This document shows, one piece after another, positions 23,842 through 32,422 of a stretch of DNA of 54,945 nucleotides. The stretch is from Deltaproteobacteria bacterium (lineage in GTDB: Bacteria; Bdellovibrionota_B; Oligoflexia; Oligoflexales; Bog-1112). The translations under genes and the position numbers were made by a program. The DNA lies in assembly GCA_023250635.1 (NCBI GenBank), contig JAHFAI010000007.1, positions 1,506 through 56,450 on the forward strand, read 5' to 3'. Position 1 is the first letter of the stretch; every line of letters begins with the position of its first letter. The notes under the pieces were generated by a model that saw only the letters and a list, made by a program, of their open reading frames with translations, was not told the origin of the DNA and did not search any database.

Positions 23842-24843
23842 TTAGACACTGCCAAACTCTTGTGCTCCCTTCAAATTATTATGTTGCTGGCACAATATTT
23901 GTAAATTTGCACTTTCGTGGCTGCCATTTTTCGCAAATGCTTGCAAATGATCAACCTGGAGAAAGGTCCTTTGGCTGCAGCGCTGCCCCTCGCTGGTTAC
24001 AAACTGGCACTGGTAACCCGCGCGCCGTAAAACCTCGCGACGGGTAGCTGCAGGGATGTTCCTCGTGCGCGGTGAGTCCTGAGTTGAGGAGGTCACTTCT
24101 CTTGGTCTGGACGAGGGATCCTCTGACCTAGAGCCTACGGGGGTGGCGAGAGAAGGCGCAGCAAGTTTACGAGCTCCTGATTTTTTTCGTGCGGCTTGCT
24201 GGGTAGCTTTCAATTCCGGGTCTTTTGCTGCAAGTGTAATTGTGGCGATTTTTTCCAGAAGCTCGGGTAGCTGCGCCTTCATACTTGCTATACCTAAAAC
24301 CTCGGCACAGCGTTGCAGTTTTGCCAGCAAATTTTTAGTTATCGGTAGACGCAGAACATACTCATCGGCACTCAGGGGAACAAGCTCGGGCTTATTGGCG
24401 GGTGAATCTTTCACCGACTCGGGAAGGTGCGCGGCAATAATCACCTCGGCTTGGTGCTTGGTTTTTCCGTGGCAGGCGGGAAGGAGCTGCTCCTTGTTTT
24501 CTTCGCTGAGTCGAGAGGCGAGTTTACCTGCTACACACAGGCTAATAGCACCCGCTGCCAAATCCTCGAGCAATTCGGGATGGCGAATGCAGGCTCCAGC
24601 CACTTGGCAACGCAGATAGCTCTTCGATTCGCTGTAGCCGAGCACCGTGCAGCAATAGTCAAAAATACTCTTGCAGGCATAGAGGAGAAACAGCTTTCTT
24701 TTTTTCAGCTCAGCAATATGGGCGATTACTGCGGCGCAGCACTGTTTTTCTTGCTCTGCTGCTGCCTTGGTTTGTAGCCACAAAGCCATATCATCGAGGT
24801 TTGCTAGGCTTGCCGTAAGTTGAGAAATACGCATATTTTCCAT
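23842..24843 (-). CDS. DUF222-like HNH endonuclease
   Basis: 333 residues. The N-terminal two-thirds is a helical DUF222-type domain (YSESKSYLRCQVAGACIRHP, ISLCVAGKLASRLSEENK, LLPACHGKTKHQAEVII). A basic, Ser-rich linker follows, then a C-terminal HNH domain: RREVLRRAGYQCQ, CSQRTFLQVDHLQAF and NLQILCQQHNNLKG. The two Cys pairs are probable structural zinc ligands, and DH, N and H are the catalytic set. AGGAGG lies 4 bases before the ATG at 24843. Such proteins are often multicopy and selfish. A related copy lacking the HNH part lies at the right edge of the window (54416-54945). The gene is enclosed by the inverted repeats. Confidence 0.88.
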   Translation of the reverse strand: MENMRISQLTASLANLDDMALWLQTKAAAEQEKQCCAAVIAHIAELKKRKLFLLYACKSIFDYCCTVLGYSESKSYLRCQVAGACIRHPELLEDLAAGAISLCVAGKLASRLSEENKEQLLPACHGKTKHQAEVIIAAHLPESVKDSPANKPELVPLSADEYVLRLPITKNLLAKLQRCAEVLGIASMKAQLPELLEKIATITLAAKDPELKATQQAARKKSGARKLAAPSLATPVGSRSEDPSSRPREVTSSTQDSPRTRNIPAATRREVLRRAGYQCQFVTSEGQRCSQRTFLQVDHLQAFAKNGSHESANLQILCQQHNNLKGAQEFGSV

Positions 24844-25100
24844 AAGGCCTCCTCTGTTCTCTCTGCATCATACCACCGATTTTTTCCGTAAAATCTCCTT
24901 ACGAGAAACCCTGTTTCAGGGGAAGGGAAGCTTTTTTCTCTCCCTTATTCTTTTTAAGGGTCGAGCTTTGCTCAAAATGCTGTTTCCCACAGGACAAAGT
25001 GCCGGGATCTCTCGAGCCCGGCGAACAGGGGTATTTTGAGGGATTTGCTGACTTCTCTTGCTGCTGCCCGTATCCGCTGCTGACTTTGCTAAGCACCATC

Positions 25101-25250
25101 AGGGGATGACCTCCTCCTTGCTCGCTGCTACGAGCAATCGCCTTTATATGGAACGCCCTCGTTCTCGCTGCCGCGAGAGTGTGCCGAGTCCAAGCTTTTT
25201 TCGGGAGGCTAATCGGCCGCTTTTCCCCCTCGGCCACAGCCAGCGAATGG
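25101..25250 (-). repeat. Right 150-bp inverted repeat arm
   Basis: The inverted partner of 23681-23830. Between the HNH start codon (24843) and this arm there are about 257 bases with no supported gene. Between the arm and 25424 there are 173 bases that probably carry the promoter of the next gene, with an AT-rich TATATAGTATG near 25393. Confidence 0.92.
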
Positions 25251-25423
25251 AATTTTATGCCACCGTAAGCCTCCTGCCATGCTGGGGGTGGCGAGGAGCG
25301 AAATCCACAAGGCTGGTGATGGGTTTCTCCCTAGCCTTTGAAATTTTCTGGCAGCGACCGACAGGTTAAAGATGAATAATTACAAAAAATTTTATATAGT
25401 ATGTCCTTTTCAAGGAAGTCTCT

Positions 25424-25840
25424 ATGCTCACCCTCGCTGATCTTCCCTTCATAAATGCCTGTTTAAATGCTCTCAGTTGTATTTTTTTGCTGGCTGGACG
25501 TTTAGCCATAGCCCTACGGGCTGAACAGTGGCATCGGCGGATTATGATCGCGGCTTTTTCTACCTCGGTGGTATTTCTCTCCTGCTATCTTTATTATCAT
25601 TTTCATACGGAAATCTTCACGACGTACCAGGGTGAGGGGCTTAAGCGTTATCTCTATTACGCTATGCTCGCTTCCCATATTCTGCTGGCCATAGGGATTA
25701 CACCGGTGATTTTGTATTTGCTCTATTTGGCTTTTGCAAAACGCTTTGCCCGGCACCGGGTCTTGGCGGCATATATCTGGCCTCTGTGGTTATATGTTTC
25801 AGTTACTGGCGTCGCTATTTACTATGTTTTGTATTGCTAA
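25424..25840 (+). CDS. DUF420 (YozB-like) membrane protein
   Basis: 138 residues with four predicted membrane helices. It matches DUF420 closely: DLPFINACLNALSCIFLLAG, RRIMIAAFSTSVVFLSCYLY, YHFHTEIF, LYYAMLASHILLAIGITPVI and the C-terminal PLWLYVSVTGVAIYYVLY. Several conserved histidines sit at helix ends and could bind a metal or haem. DUF420 proteins often accompany cytochrome oxidase assembly genes, but no oxidase genes are next to it here. AAGGAAG lies upstream of the ATG. Confidence 0.88.
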   Translation: MLTLADLPFINACLNALSCIFLLAGRLAIALRAEQWHRRIMIAAFSTSVVFLSCYLYYHFHTEIFTTYQGEGLKRYLYYAMLASHILLAIGITPVILYLLYLAFAKRFARHRVLAAYIWPLWLYVSVTGVAIYYVLYC

Positions 25841-25873
25841 ACACCGTTCACAGTCTTGTTAAGGAGCTCGCCC

Positions 25874-26818
25874 ATGGCAGAGCGTGATAGGCATATAAAC
25901 AACAAGGGGTTTTTGTCTGTAGCCCAGCATCAGCTGTATTGGGAAGATTGGGGACAGGCAAGCGCCAAGCCTTTTTTTCATCTCCACGGAGGACCGGGAG
26001 CGGGCTTTGGTAATCAGCATAAGCTGCTCTATCGTCCCGATCGTCACCGAGTTATTTTTCACGATCAACGCGGCAGTGGCCAGAGTCTCCCCAGGGGAGA
26101 GTTAACGAATAACACGGCTCATGATCTTGTTGCTGATATCGAGCTCTTGCGCCAACATTTGGGCTGCGAAAAAATCTCGTTAACTGGTGGTTCCTGGGGC
26201 TCAACCCTTGCCCTGCTCTACGCTATCACTCATCCCGAACGGGTGGAGCGTTTGGTAATTTGGAGTGTCTTTCTGGCGAGAAAAAGCGAAGTAGATTACG
26301 TCAATGAGGGGATGGCTCGTTTCCAGTTTCCCGAAGCTTGGGAGCGCTTTATTTCCTTAGTGCCCCCAAGCCGTCGTCACAGCGGTGATGAGGTGATGAA
26401 GTTCTATGCTGAGCAGCTAAACGCCAAGGAGCTCACCCAGGCAACCCATTATGCAAATGAGTGGGCCCTGTGGGAAATGAGTCTGATATCACTGAACTAC
26501 GATCAGCATCGCCTCGAAGGCGAAGTTTTTGCTGACGAAACCAATCTCTTTAGCGCGCGTATTCAGGCTCATTATCTGCTTAATCGCTGTTTTATGCCTG
26601 AAAATTATCTTCTCGATAACATCAAGCGCATCGCTCATCTTCCCTGCTTTTTGGTACATGGGCGCTACGATATGTGTTGCCCAGCGTTTATTGCTACGGA
26701 TCTCGCCAAAGCTTATGGTAAGAATCTTGTGTTGCAGATGGTCAACTCTGGTCACACGCGTAACGATCCTGAGATGCAAGCCGCTTTACGAGCAGTTTTG
26801 TTAGCCGCGTCATCCTGA
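25874..26818 (+). CDS. Proline iminopeptidase-like alpha/beta hydrolase (peptidase S33)
   Basis: A 314-residue alpha/beta hydrolase of the prolyl aminopeptidase type, which removes N-terminal proline from peptides. Motifs: HLHGGPGAGFG (oxyanion-hole region), DQRGSGQS, the nucleophile elbow TGGSWGSTLALLYA, HGRYDMCCP with the acid residue and NSGHTRND with the catalytic His. A cap domain lies between about 135 and 235. I chose the ATG at 25874 because AAGGAG is 7-8 bases upstream; an in-frame TTG 18 bases earlier would place that ribosome site inside the gene. There is no signal peptide. Confidence 0.88.
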   Translation: MAERDRHINNKGFLSVAQHQLYWEDWGQASAKPFFHLHGGPGAGFGNQHKLLYRPDRHRVIFHDQRGSGQSLPRGELTNNTAHDLVADIELLRQHLGCEKISLTGGSWGSTLALLYAITHPERVERLVIWSVFLARKSEVDYVNEGMARFQFPEAWERFISLVPPSRRHSGDEVMKFYAEQLNAKELTQATHYANEWALWEMSLISLNYDQHRLEGEVFADETNLFSARIQAHYLLNRCFMPENYLLDNIKRIAHLPCFLVHGRYDMCCPAFIATDLAKAYGKNLVLQMVNSGHTRNDPEMQAALRAVLLAASS

Positions 26819-26878
26819 GGGTAAAATAATAAAGCGCGGCAAGCGAGTGCCGACACAGTTTACGAGAGAAAAGCATCG

Positions 26879-27649
26879 ATGATTAAGCCCCTAATTGCAG
26901 CTTTATTAATTGCTATCGGCCTATTTTTTGGCATGAGAACCTATTTCGCCAAGCCTGAAGCAATCGCTGCAGAATCACAGCGAAAAATCATAGTAGGCAC
27001 CGAGTCCAACTACCCGCCCTTTGAATTTATCAAAGACGGTACACTTAGCGGATTTGAAATCGAACTACTAGAAACCATCGGCAAGCGCCTTGGTCTCAGC
27101 ATTGAATTTCGCGATATGGCCTTTGATAATCTCCTTTTTGCAGCCTCTTCTGGCCAGATTCAGCTGATAGCGGCAGCCTTGACCCCCACCCCTGAGCGTG
27201 CCCGGCAGGTGCTGTTCTGCGAGCCTTACTTGCAGGCGAGTAAGATTATCGCTCTCTCTTCTGCAGCCCGTCCCCTGACTAGCCTAGCTGAACTTAAGGG
27301 AAAAACCTTGCTTATGACTGATGGCTTTACCAGCGGTGAAGAATTTATCAAAGGCATCGAGGGGGCAGTTGTTAAGAAATTTCCCACCATAACCGATGGC
27401 TTTCTCGCCTTAAAGAATGGCCAAGCTGATGCCTTAGTCGTTAGCAGCACGGCAGCAGCGCCGTGGCTCGCGGCTACTGATGCTGCTTTGTTTTATTCCC
27501 TAGTGCTTCCGGCGACAGAGGCCTCGGCTTTTGCAGTTTCTAAACTTCATCCTGAGTTAGTTACGATTATTGACCAGGCCCTAAAGGCTATGAAGGATGA
27601 TGGATCCTTGGTGGAGTTGCTGGAAAAGTGGCATATTACGAAGGATTAA
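26879..27649 (+). CDS. Amino-acid ABC transporter substrate-binding protein
   Basis: A 256-residue family 3 solute-binding protein with a signal peptide (LIAALLIAIGLFFGMRTYFA). Hallmarks: VGTESNYPPFEFIKDGTLSG, FEIELLETIGKRLGLSIEF, MAFDNLLFAASSGQIQLIAA and TPTPERARQVLF. The C-terminal lobe ends with LVELLEKWHITKD. It lies directly before the permease gene (the stop is adjacent to the next ATG) and the ATPase gene, giving a complete importer for a polar amino acid or similar small ligand. Specificity cannot be read from the sequence. Confidence 0.9.
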   Translation: MIKPLIAALLIAIGLFFGMRTYFAKPEAIAAESQRKIIVGTESNYPPFEFIKDGTLSGFEIELLETIGKRLGLSIEFRDMAFDNLLFAASSGQIQLIAAALTPTPERARQVLFCEPYLQASKIIALSSAARPLTSLAELKGKTLLMTDGFTSGEEFIKGIEGAVVKKFPTITDGFLALKNGQADALVVSSTAAAPWLAATDAALFYSLVLPATEASAFAVSKLHPELVTIIDQALKAMKDDGSLVELLEKWHITKD

Positions 27650-28303
27650 ATGGTGATAAATTTTTCCTTAATTATTTCCTTTATGCCCGTACTCCTCCTC
27701 GCCCTCGGACAAACCCTGGCGGTTACCGCTTGTTCGTTAGTGGTGGGGTTTAGCTTAGGAACTCTTTTTGGCCTGGTGCAGGCAAGGGGGCCGCGATCTT
27801 TAGCTTTTGCTGTAAATGTCTATGCAACGTTATTTCGTGGCACGCCGATGTTGGTGCAAATCGCTTTTATCTTTTTTTTCCTCCCCACTCTGGGGATTGC
27901 CTTGTCGAGTTTTAGCGCAGCAGCCTTAGCCATTGGCTTGAACTCCGCTGCCTATGTCAGTCAAATCGTCCGCTCTGGGGTCAATGGGGTTAGTCAAGAA
28001 GAACTCGATGCGGCGCAGGTACTGGGTTTTTCCTCCCTGCAGACGGCGCTGTTTCTTGTTTTACCTCAGGCTCTGCGTAATGTGCTCCCTTCTTTGACCA
28101 ACGAATGTATTACCCTCTTGAAGGATTCAAGCCTCGCCTCCACCATCGGTGTCCACGAGGTATATAAGGAATCGCGGGGGCTTTTGAATCAAAGTTATGA
28201 CGTGGTCACAGTTTTTTTTATGATTGCGGCGGTGTATTTGCTCTTGACCTCGATCATCGCTGGCCTCAGCCACTTCCTCGAAAAAAAGCTTAGGTACCAA
28301 TGA
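27650..28303 (+). CDS. Amino-acid ABC transporter permease
   Basis: A 217-residue HisM/GlnP-type inner-membrane permease. Visible: helix 1 (LLLALGQTLAVTACSLVVGF), the RGTPMLVQIAFIFFFLP signature, then the cytoplasmic EAA loop EELDAAQVLGFSSLQTALFL ending VLPQALRNVLPSL, which contacts the ATPase. About five membrane helices. Its ATG follows the binding-protein stop directly, and its end overlaps the ATPase start by 4 bases (ATGA), a classic coupled arrangement. Confidence 0.92.
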   Translation: MVINFSLIISFMPVLLLALGQTLAVTACSLVVGFSLGTLFGLVQARGPRSLAFAVNVYATLFRGTPMLVQIAFIFFFLPTLGIALSSFSAAALAIGLNSAAYVSQIVRSGVNGVSQEELDAAQVLGFSSLQTALFLVLPQALRNVLPSLTNECITLLKDSSLASTIGVHEVYKESRGLLNQSYDVVTVFFMIAAVYLLLTSIIAGLSHFLEKKLRYQ

Positions 28304-28914
28304 TACAATTTTGCCAAGTGGTCAAATCATTTCGCGGGAAAGTAATTCTATCCCCAGTTAATGTTGTCATTCCTCGGGGGAGTATCGCCTTGTTGCGTGG
28401 TCCTTCGGGCTCGGGAAAGTCCACCCTCTTGCGGATTATTTGTGGTTTAGAAACCGCTGATTCTGGACGGGTGGAAATTCCTTCGGCTGCCAAAGTTGGC
28501 CTTGTTGCCCAGAATTTTGCCCTCTTTAAGCATCTTTCTGTTCGCGATAATTTGCTTGTCGTTTTACGAAAAATTGTTGGTCTTGCCAAGCCCGAGGCGT
28601 TTTTACGTGCGCAGGAACTGCTGCAACAATTTGCTCTCAGCGAACACGGTAATCACGCTATTAGTCAGCTTTCCGGAGGCCAAAAACAGCGCTTAGCAAT
28701 CGCACGGGCCTTGGCCGTAAAGCCTGATATCATCTGCATGGACGAGCCTTCCTCGGCTCTTGATTCTCAGCTGACTGGCGAGCTTGCTCAGATTATTCTT
28801 GGTTTATCCGCAGATGGCATAACCATAGTACTTACCAGCCATGATTTTCCTTTTATCGATTTGTTAGCAAAGCAAGCAGGAGGTAACTTGTTTGAGGTGA
28901 GCCTGTCTTCCTAA
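28300..28914 (+). CDS. Amino-acid ABC transporter ATP-binding protein
   Basis: A 204-residue ABC ATPase, slightly shorter than usual for the GlnQ/HisP group. Walker A GPSGSGKST (about 34-42), Q-loop VAQNFALF, signature LSGGQKQRLAIARAL, Walker B IICMDEPSSALD and switch His in LTSHDF are all intact, so it should be active. The typical extra C-terminal residues after the switch region are reduced. It completes the three-gene importer and ends 10 bases before the convergent dsbD stop. No clear terminator is visible between them. Confidence 0.92.
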   Translation: MIQFCQVVKSFRGKVILSPVNVVIPRGSIALLRGPSGSGKSTLLRIICGLETADSGRVEIPSAAKVGLVAQNFALFKHLSVRDNLLVVLRKIVGLAKPEAFLRAQELLQQFALSEHGNHAISQLSGGQKQRLAIARALAVKPDIICMDEPSSALDSQLTGELAQIILGLSADGITIVLTSHDFPFIDLLAKQAGGNLFEVSLSS

Positions 28915-28924
28915 AAGCTCGGCT

Positions 28925-30868
28925 CTATAATTCTGCGGCAACTTTTGTCAAAAAAGCTCCAGCGCTTACATAACCGGGCCAACCGACACTGTGTTTGAGA
29001 TCGCCATTTGCGGGCATGAGCAAGAGAGTCGGCAAACCAGCAACGTGAAAGCGCTGCTGAATTTCTTCGTTGTGATCGGTGGATTCGCTCAGATCGAGAC
29101 GGAGAAGCACCCAAGATTTTTCTTTGAGCTTCTCTTGCACTTTTGGATCGGCAAAGGTGGTAGTGTCCATGTGCTTACAGGCTTCGCACCACTCCGCCCA
29201 GAAATCTATGAGCACAGGCTTGTTGGTTTTTCGGGCTTCAGCAAAGGCAGCCTCTTCGTTATCAAACCACTTTAATTGCGTATGTTGCTCCTGATGAGAA
29301 GAGGAGGAGGCTTGCCGCCACTGCAGAGCCGCAAAAAATCCAAGACCCAGCAACAAACTAGGGAGAATCAACAGTCCTTTTGCTTGTTGACGCCAGGAAC
29401 GGAGCAATACTAACGAGGAAATAAATAAACCAGCGACGAGGGAGCCGAGAGCAAGTGATTGCCAGTAGGGAGCAGCTGCTGCGAAGTAACGGTAAAGAGG
29501 AATACGCAAATAGTAACAGCTGAGATAAAACATAATTGCCGAAAAGCCGAGTTTTACTGCATTTTGAATTGCCGGTGAGACCTTGGCGCTGGCAAGTTTT
29601 GCGGAGAGCCCTCCCAGAGCTACGTAAGGTAGGGCAAAACCGAGACTGTAACAAAAAATCATCAAAGCTGAGCCGAGAGGCCCCATGCTGCTCGAAGCAA
29701 TAAGGGAAAGCATCGTCGCCAGAATCGGCCCGGTACAGGGTGAAGCGACGAGTCCCGCTCCCATTCCCATCAAAAATGCTTTGCGTAATTTATTGCTTTT
29801 ATCGCCAAAATGGTTGCCTACTTGCTGCAGAAAAGCAAAATTTCCGTAGCCCAACATAGTGATGGCGAGCAGGCTCATAATCAAGGCAAAAAACAGATTA
29901 ACCCAGGGATTGGCCATTAAGCCGCCAAAGAGTGAGCCCGAAAAAGCGGCGACAATACCCAGGCTGGTATAGCTTAAGACAATACCCAAACTATAGGAAC
30001 AGGCAGCAGGCAGCGGTTTTCTTCCTAAGCGGGAAAGTAAGCGGATGGTAATAGGAATCATCGGATAAACACAGGGGGTCAGGTTGGTAAGCAGACCTCC
30101 CAAAAAAGCGATGAGCAAAATAAGTAGGAGGGGTAATTCACCGCGCAAATGATCCGCCAAACGGTCTTCTATGCCGGACTCGGGCTCTGCGATAATAGCC
30201 TCTTCGCTAAGCTTTTCGTCTTCATCACCGCCTTTGCTCTCTGGAGAAAGATTCTCGTTGCCGAGAGCTGAACCAGCGGCTTCTTCCTCAAACTCTTCGT
30301 TGCCGACTTCAGCTTCAGCCCTTGCTCCCGGAGTTTTACTAAGCTCCATCACTTTGGGGAAGAGCTCGAAGGGGACACCTCCGCTGCCGGGAGAAGTAGG
30401 AATTATCAGGTTTTCTTCGTAGGGGAATAAGCAAATTTTTTGTGCACAGCCTTGGGAGGAAATAGTTAAGGTAAAATTAGCTTCTTTGTACGCCTCAAGG
30501 CCATTAAAGAGGAGGAAGAATTCGCCGCCCCTAAAAGCCTCGATGGTTTGCTCCGTCAAGGGGTCAATAATGGTTTCGGGCTGGGGAGTTTTAATATTTT
30601 CAAGCCGCAAGCCGCTCGAACTTTGAAAGGTGATTTTGTCGGTATAGAGGGCAAAGTCACGCTCGGTTTCGAGGGTTACTGCTACGAGCACATAGCCATC
30701 TTCATAGGTGGTGGCATAGGAAGGGTGCCAATGGATTACCTCGCTGGGACGAATATCGAGATCAGCAGACGAGGTGCTCTTTTCTTGGGCGGGAAGGGCT
30801 GAGCTCCACAGCAAGGTAAGAAGCCATATCTTAAGTATACGAAGTAACAATCCGAGTCGTGGCACCAT
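28925..30868 (-). CDS. dsbD: Thiol:disulfide interchange protein DsbD
   Basis: A 647-residue inner-membrane protein that carries electrons from cytoplasmic thioredoxin to periplasmic thiol proteins. Order: signal peptide (LGLLLRILKIWLLTLLWSSA), N-terminal periplasmic domain to about 165, an acidic, Ser-rich linker, a polytopic core with the redox-pair contexts NLTPCVYPMIP and LVASPCTGPILA, and a C-terminal thioredoxin-like domain with WAEWCEACKHMD. All three domains of DsbD are present. I chose the ATG at 30868 because CGGAGGAG lies 3-5 bases upstream; a longer start at 30892 would bury that site. Confidence 0.93.
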   Translation of the reverse strand: MVPRLGLLLRILKIWLLTLLWSSALPAQEKSTSSADLDIRPSEVIHWHPSYATTYEDGYVLVAVTLETERDFALYTDKITFQSSSGLRLENIKTPQPETIIDPLTEQTIEAFRGGEFFLLFNGLEAYKEANFTLTISSQGCAQKICLFPYEENLIIPTSPGSGGVPFELFPKVMELSKTPGARAEAEVGNEEFEEEAAGSALGNENLSPESKGGDEDEKLSEEAIIAEPESGIEDRLADHLRGELPLLLILLIAFLGGLLTNLTPCVYPMIPITIRLLSRLGRKPLPAACSYSLGIVLSYTSLGIVAAFSGSLFGGLMANPWVNLFFALIMSLLAITMLGYGNFAFLQQVGNHFGDKSNKLRKAFLMGMGAGLVASPCTGPILATMLSLIASSSMGPLGSALMIFCYSLGFALPYVALGGLSAKLASAKVSPAIQNAVKLGFSAIMFYLSCYYLRIPLYRYFAAAAPYWQSLALGSLVAGLFISSLVLLRSWRQQAKGLLILPSLLLGLGFFAALQWRQASSSSHQEQHTQLKWFDNEEAAFAEARKTNKPVLIDFWAEWCEACKHMDTTTFADPKVQEKLKEKSWVLLRLDLSESTDHNEEIQQRFHVAGLPTLLLMPANGDLKHSVGWPGYVSAGAFLTKVAAEL

Positions 30869-31004
30869 TTCTCCTCCGAAAGTAGCGGGCAAAACTGCTT
30901 TTTCCTTGCCTTTTCTAACAGAATACCTTACTTTTCACCCCCTGATTCAGTTTAGCTGATAATACCGATTTACTTAATAAATTCAACGTTGAAGAGTTAA
31001 GCAC

Positions 31005-31169
31005 ATGGCATCGCCCACCAAAAAGAAAAAAGTCCGTAAGTTGATTAAAAAGGCCCGCGCTGGAGCAAAGCGCAAGAATGCAAACCGTCTTCACGGTACC
31101 ACGCAGGCTAATTTACCGCTCACCGTCCCCAACGCTGGGGAACGTGCCAGCCTTAAAAAACGCGCTTAA
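31005..31169 (+). CDS. Small highly basic protein (54 residues)
   Basis: The ATG at 31005 opens a 54-codon frame, MASPTKKKKVRKLIKKARAG, rich in Lys and Arg, ending in ASLKKRA. About a third of its residues are Lys or Arg, so it probably binds nucleic acid or the ribosome. I cannot name a family. It sits 9 bases upstream of coaBC in the same direction and after an AT-rich leader that could hold its promoter. A GAAGAG 7-12 bases before the ATG may serve as the ribosome site. Confidence 0.6.
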   Translation: MASPTKKKKVRKLIKKARAGAKRKNANRLHGTTQANLPLTVPNAGERASLKKRA

Positions 31170-31178
31170 ACAGTTGCA

Positions 31179-32417
31179 ATGAACCAACTTCCTGATCTAT
31201 TCGTTGCTAGGCGCTGGAATACCCTGGACGGAAAGACCCTCGATATCGCGGTGACCGGTTCGATCGCCGCGGTAGAAAGCCCGCGTTTTTTGCGGAGCCT
31301 TCGTCGTCTTGGGGCCGAAGTAGTCCCCTGGCTGAGCAAAGGGGGGAAGCAATTTATCAGCGAAACCTCCCTCGATTGGGCAAGTGGGGGAAAAAGCGTG
31401 GTCCAGTCTTTTTCAGGGGCTGCTTCCCATATTGCTACCCATGACGCTCTCATTATTGCTCCTGCCTCGGCAAATACCCTTAGTAAGATTTCCCTCGGCA
31501 TCGCTGACAGCCCGATCACCACCCTGGCAGCCTCCTATCTGGGTTGCAGCAAGCCGGTGATGGTCCTGCCCACCATGCACAATTCCCTGGCCAATTCCCC
31601 TATAATAGCCCAAAATCTTGCTCGACTTCGCGATCAGGGGGTGATTTTTCTCGCGGCTCGTCACGGAGAGGGCAAGGCCAAATTTCCTAGCCCCCAAAGT
31701 CTTGCTGATCGGGTTTCTTATCAGCTCAATCGTTCCCGCTGGGGGGAGCAACGCCCAGCGGTGGTTCTCACCATGGGGAGTACCCGTGGTTATATTGATG
31801 CTATCCGTTATGTGAGCAATTATTCGAGTGGCAGGCTTGGCAGTCTGATTGCTGAGGAGCTCTTTCGTCGCGGGCTTGATACCATAGTTATTGCTGGCCC
31901 CTGTAAATACCGTCCTCGGGTCTTTTCCCAGCTTATAGGGGTGGAGACTAATGAGGAAATGCTTGCCGCTGCTGTTGCTGCCTGCCAGAAGCCCCACACC
32001 GCTGGGGTCTTTGCTGCAGCAGTTCTCGATTACATACCCCAGGCCAAGATAAGCGGTAAAATTAGCTCGAAGCACCCCAGCCTTGCGGTGGAGCTGAAGT
32101 CTGCCAGTAAAATTATCTCGGCCTGTCAGCCGAGTTCGGGCATTAAAGTAGGTTTTAAGCTTGAAGTAGCCAGCCCTGGCCAGGATCTTCCCGCCAGTGC
32201 CTTATCTCTGGCTGAAGGCTATTGCCGACGGGAGCATTTGAGCTTTTTTGTGGTAAATTTTTGGCAGGATCTATCAGAACTCAGCCATAAAGCCTTGTTT
32301 TTTGCTCCGACCTCTAGTGGGGCGGTGGAACCATGCGGATTTGGAGGCAGTAAAAGGGCGATTGCGACGGTGATCGCCAATCATATCGAGGGTACTTTTC
32401 TCGCAAGGAGCAGCTAA
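31179..32417 (+). CDS. coaBC: Coenzyme A biosynthesis bifunctional protein CoaBC (divergent)
   Basis: 412 residues. The N-terminal half is a flavoprotein decarboxylase (CoaC): VTGSIAAVESPRFLRSL, IIAPASANTLSKISLGIAD and PTMHNSLANSPIIAQNLARL. The C-terminal half is phosphopantothenate-cysteine ligase (CoaB): GSTRGYIDAIRYVSNYSSGR, GPCKYRP, AAAVLDYIP and FKLE. Compared with common CoaBC, the usual NDISR-type signature of the ligase is not evident and the SGR motif follows a slightly altered context. It is still the best candidate for CoA synthesis here. It is followed 5 bases later by the acyltransferase gene. Confidence 0.78.
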   Translation: MNQLPDLFVARRWNTLDGKTLDIAVTGSIAAVESPRFLRSLRRLGAEVVPWLSKGGKQFISETSLDWASGGKSVVQSFSGAASHIATHDALIIAPASANTLSKISLGIADSPITTLAASYLGCSKPVMVLPTMHNSLANSPIIAQNLARLRDQGVIFLAARHGEGKAKFPSPQSLADRVSYQLNRSRWGEQRPAVVLTMGSTRGYIDAIRYVSNYSSGRLGSLIAEELFRRGLDTIVIAGPCKYRPRVFSQLIGVETNEEMLAAAVAACQKPHTAGVFAAAVLDYIPQAKISGKISSKHPSLAVELKSASKIISACQPSSGIKVGFKLEVASPGQDLPASALSLAEGYCRREHLSFFVVNFWQDLSELSHKALFFAPTSSGAVEPCGFGGSKRAIATVIANHIEGTFLARSS

Positions 32418-32422
32418 TTTCT

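Larger units (their letters stand above)
23681..25250 (-). mobile_element. HNH-endonuclease gene enclosed by 150-bp inverted repeats
   Basis: A unit of about 1.57 kb. Two 150-base arms at 23681-23830 and 25101-25250 are inverted copies with about seven mismatches. They enclose a single gene for a DUF222-type HNH endonuclease whose stop lies 11 bases inside the left arm. The arms are much longer than typical IS termini and no transposase is present. The unit could move by endonuclease-driven homing or recombination, or could be a trapped gene between two repeat copies. Mobility is inference. The inverted arrangement and the lone HNH cargo are directly visible. Confidence 0.55.

Noticed and set aside
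23337-23855. A 172-codon minus-strand frame through the left repeat arm
   Set aside because: It has no ribosome site, crosses repeat and non-repeat DNA, and runs antisense through the short lipoprotein gene. It looks like a chance open frame.
25058-25369. A 103-codon plus-strand frame over the right repeat arm
   Set aside because: Its only similarity is to the other repeat arm; outside the arm the sequence has no recognisable features and no good start.
28290-28589. Minus-strand frame overlapping the ABC ATPase gene
   Set aside because: The plus strand carries all ABC ATPase motifs in order, so the opposite frame is a shadow.
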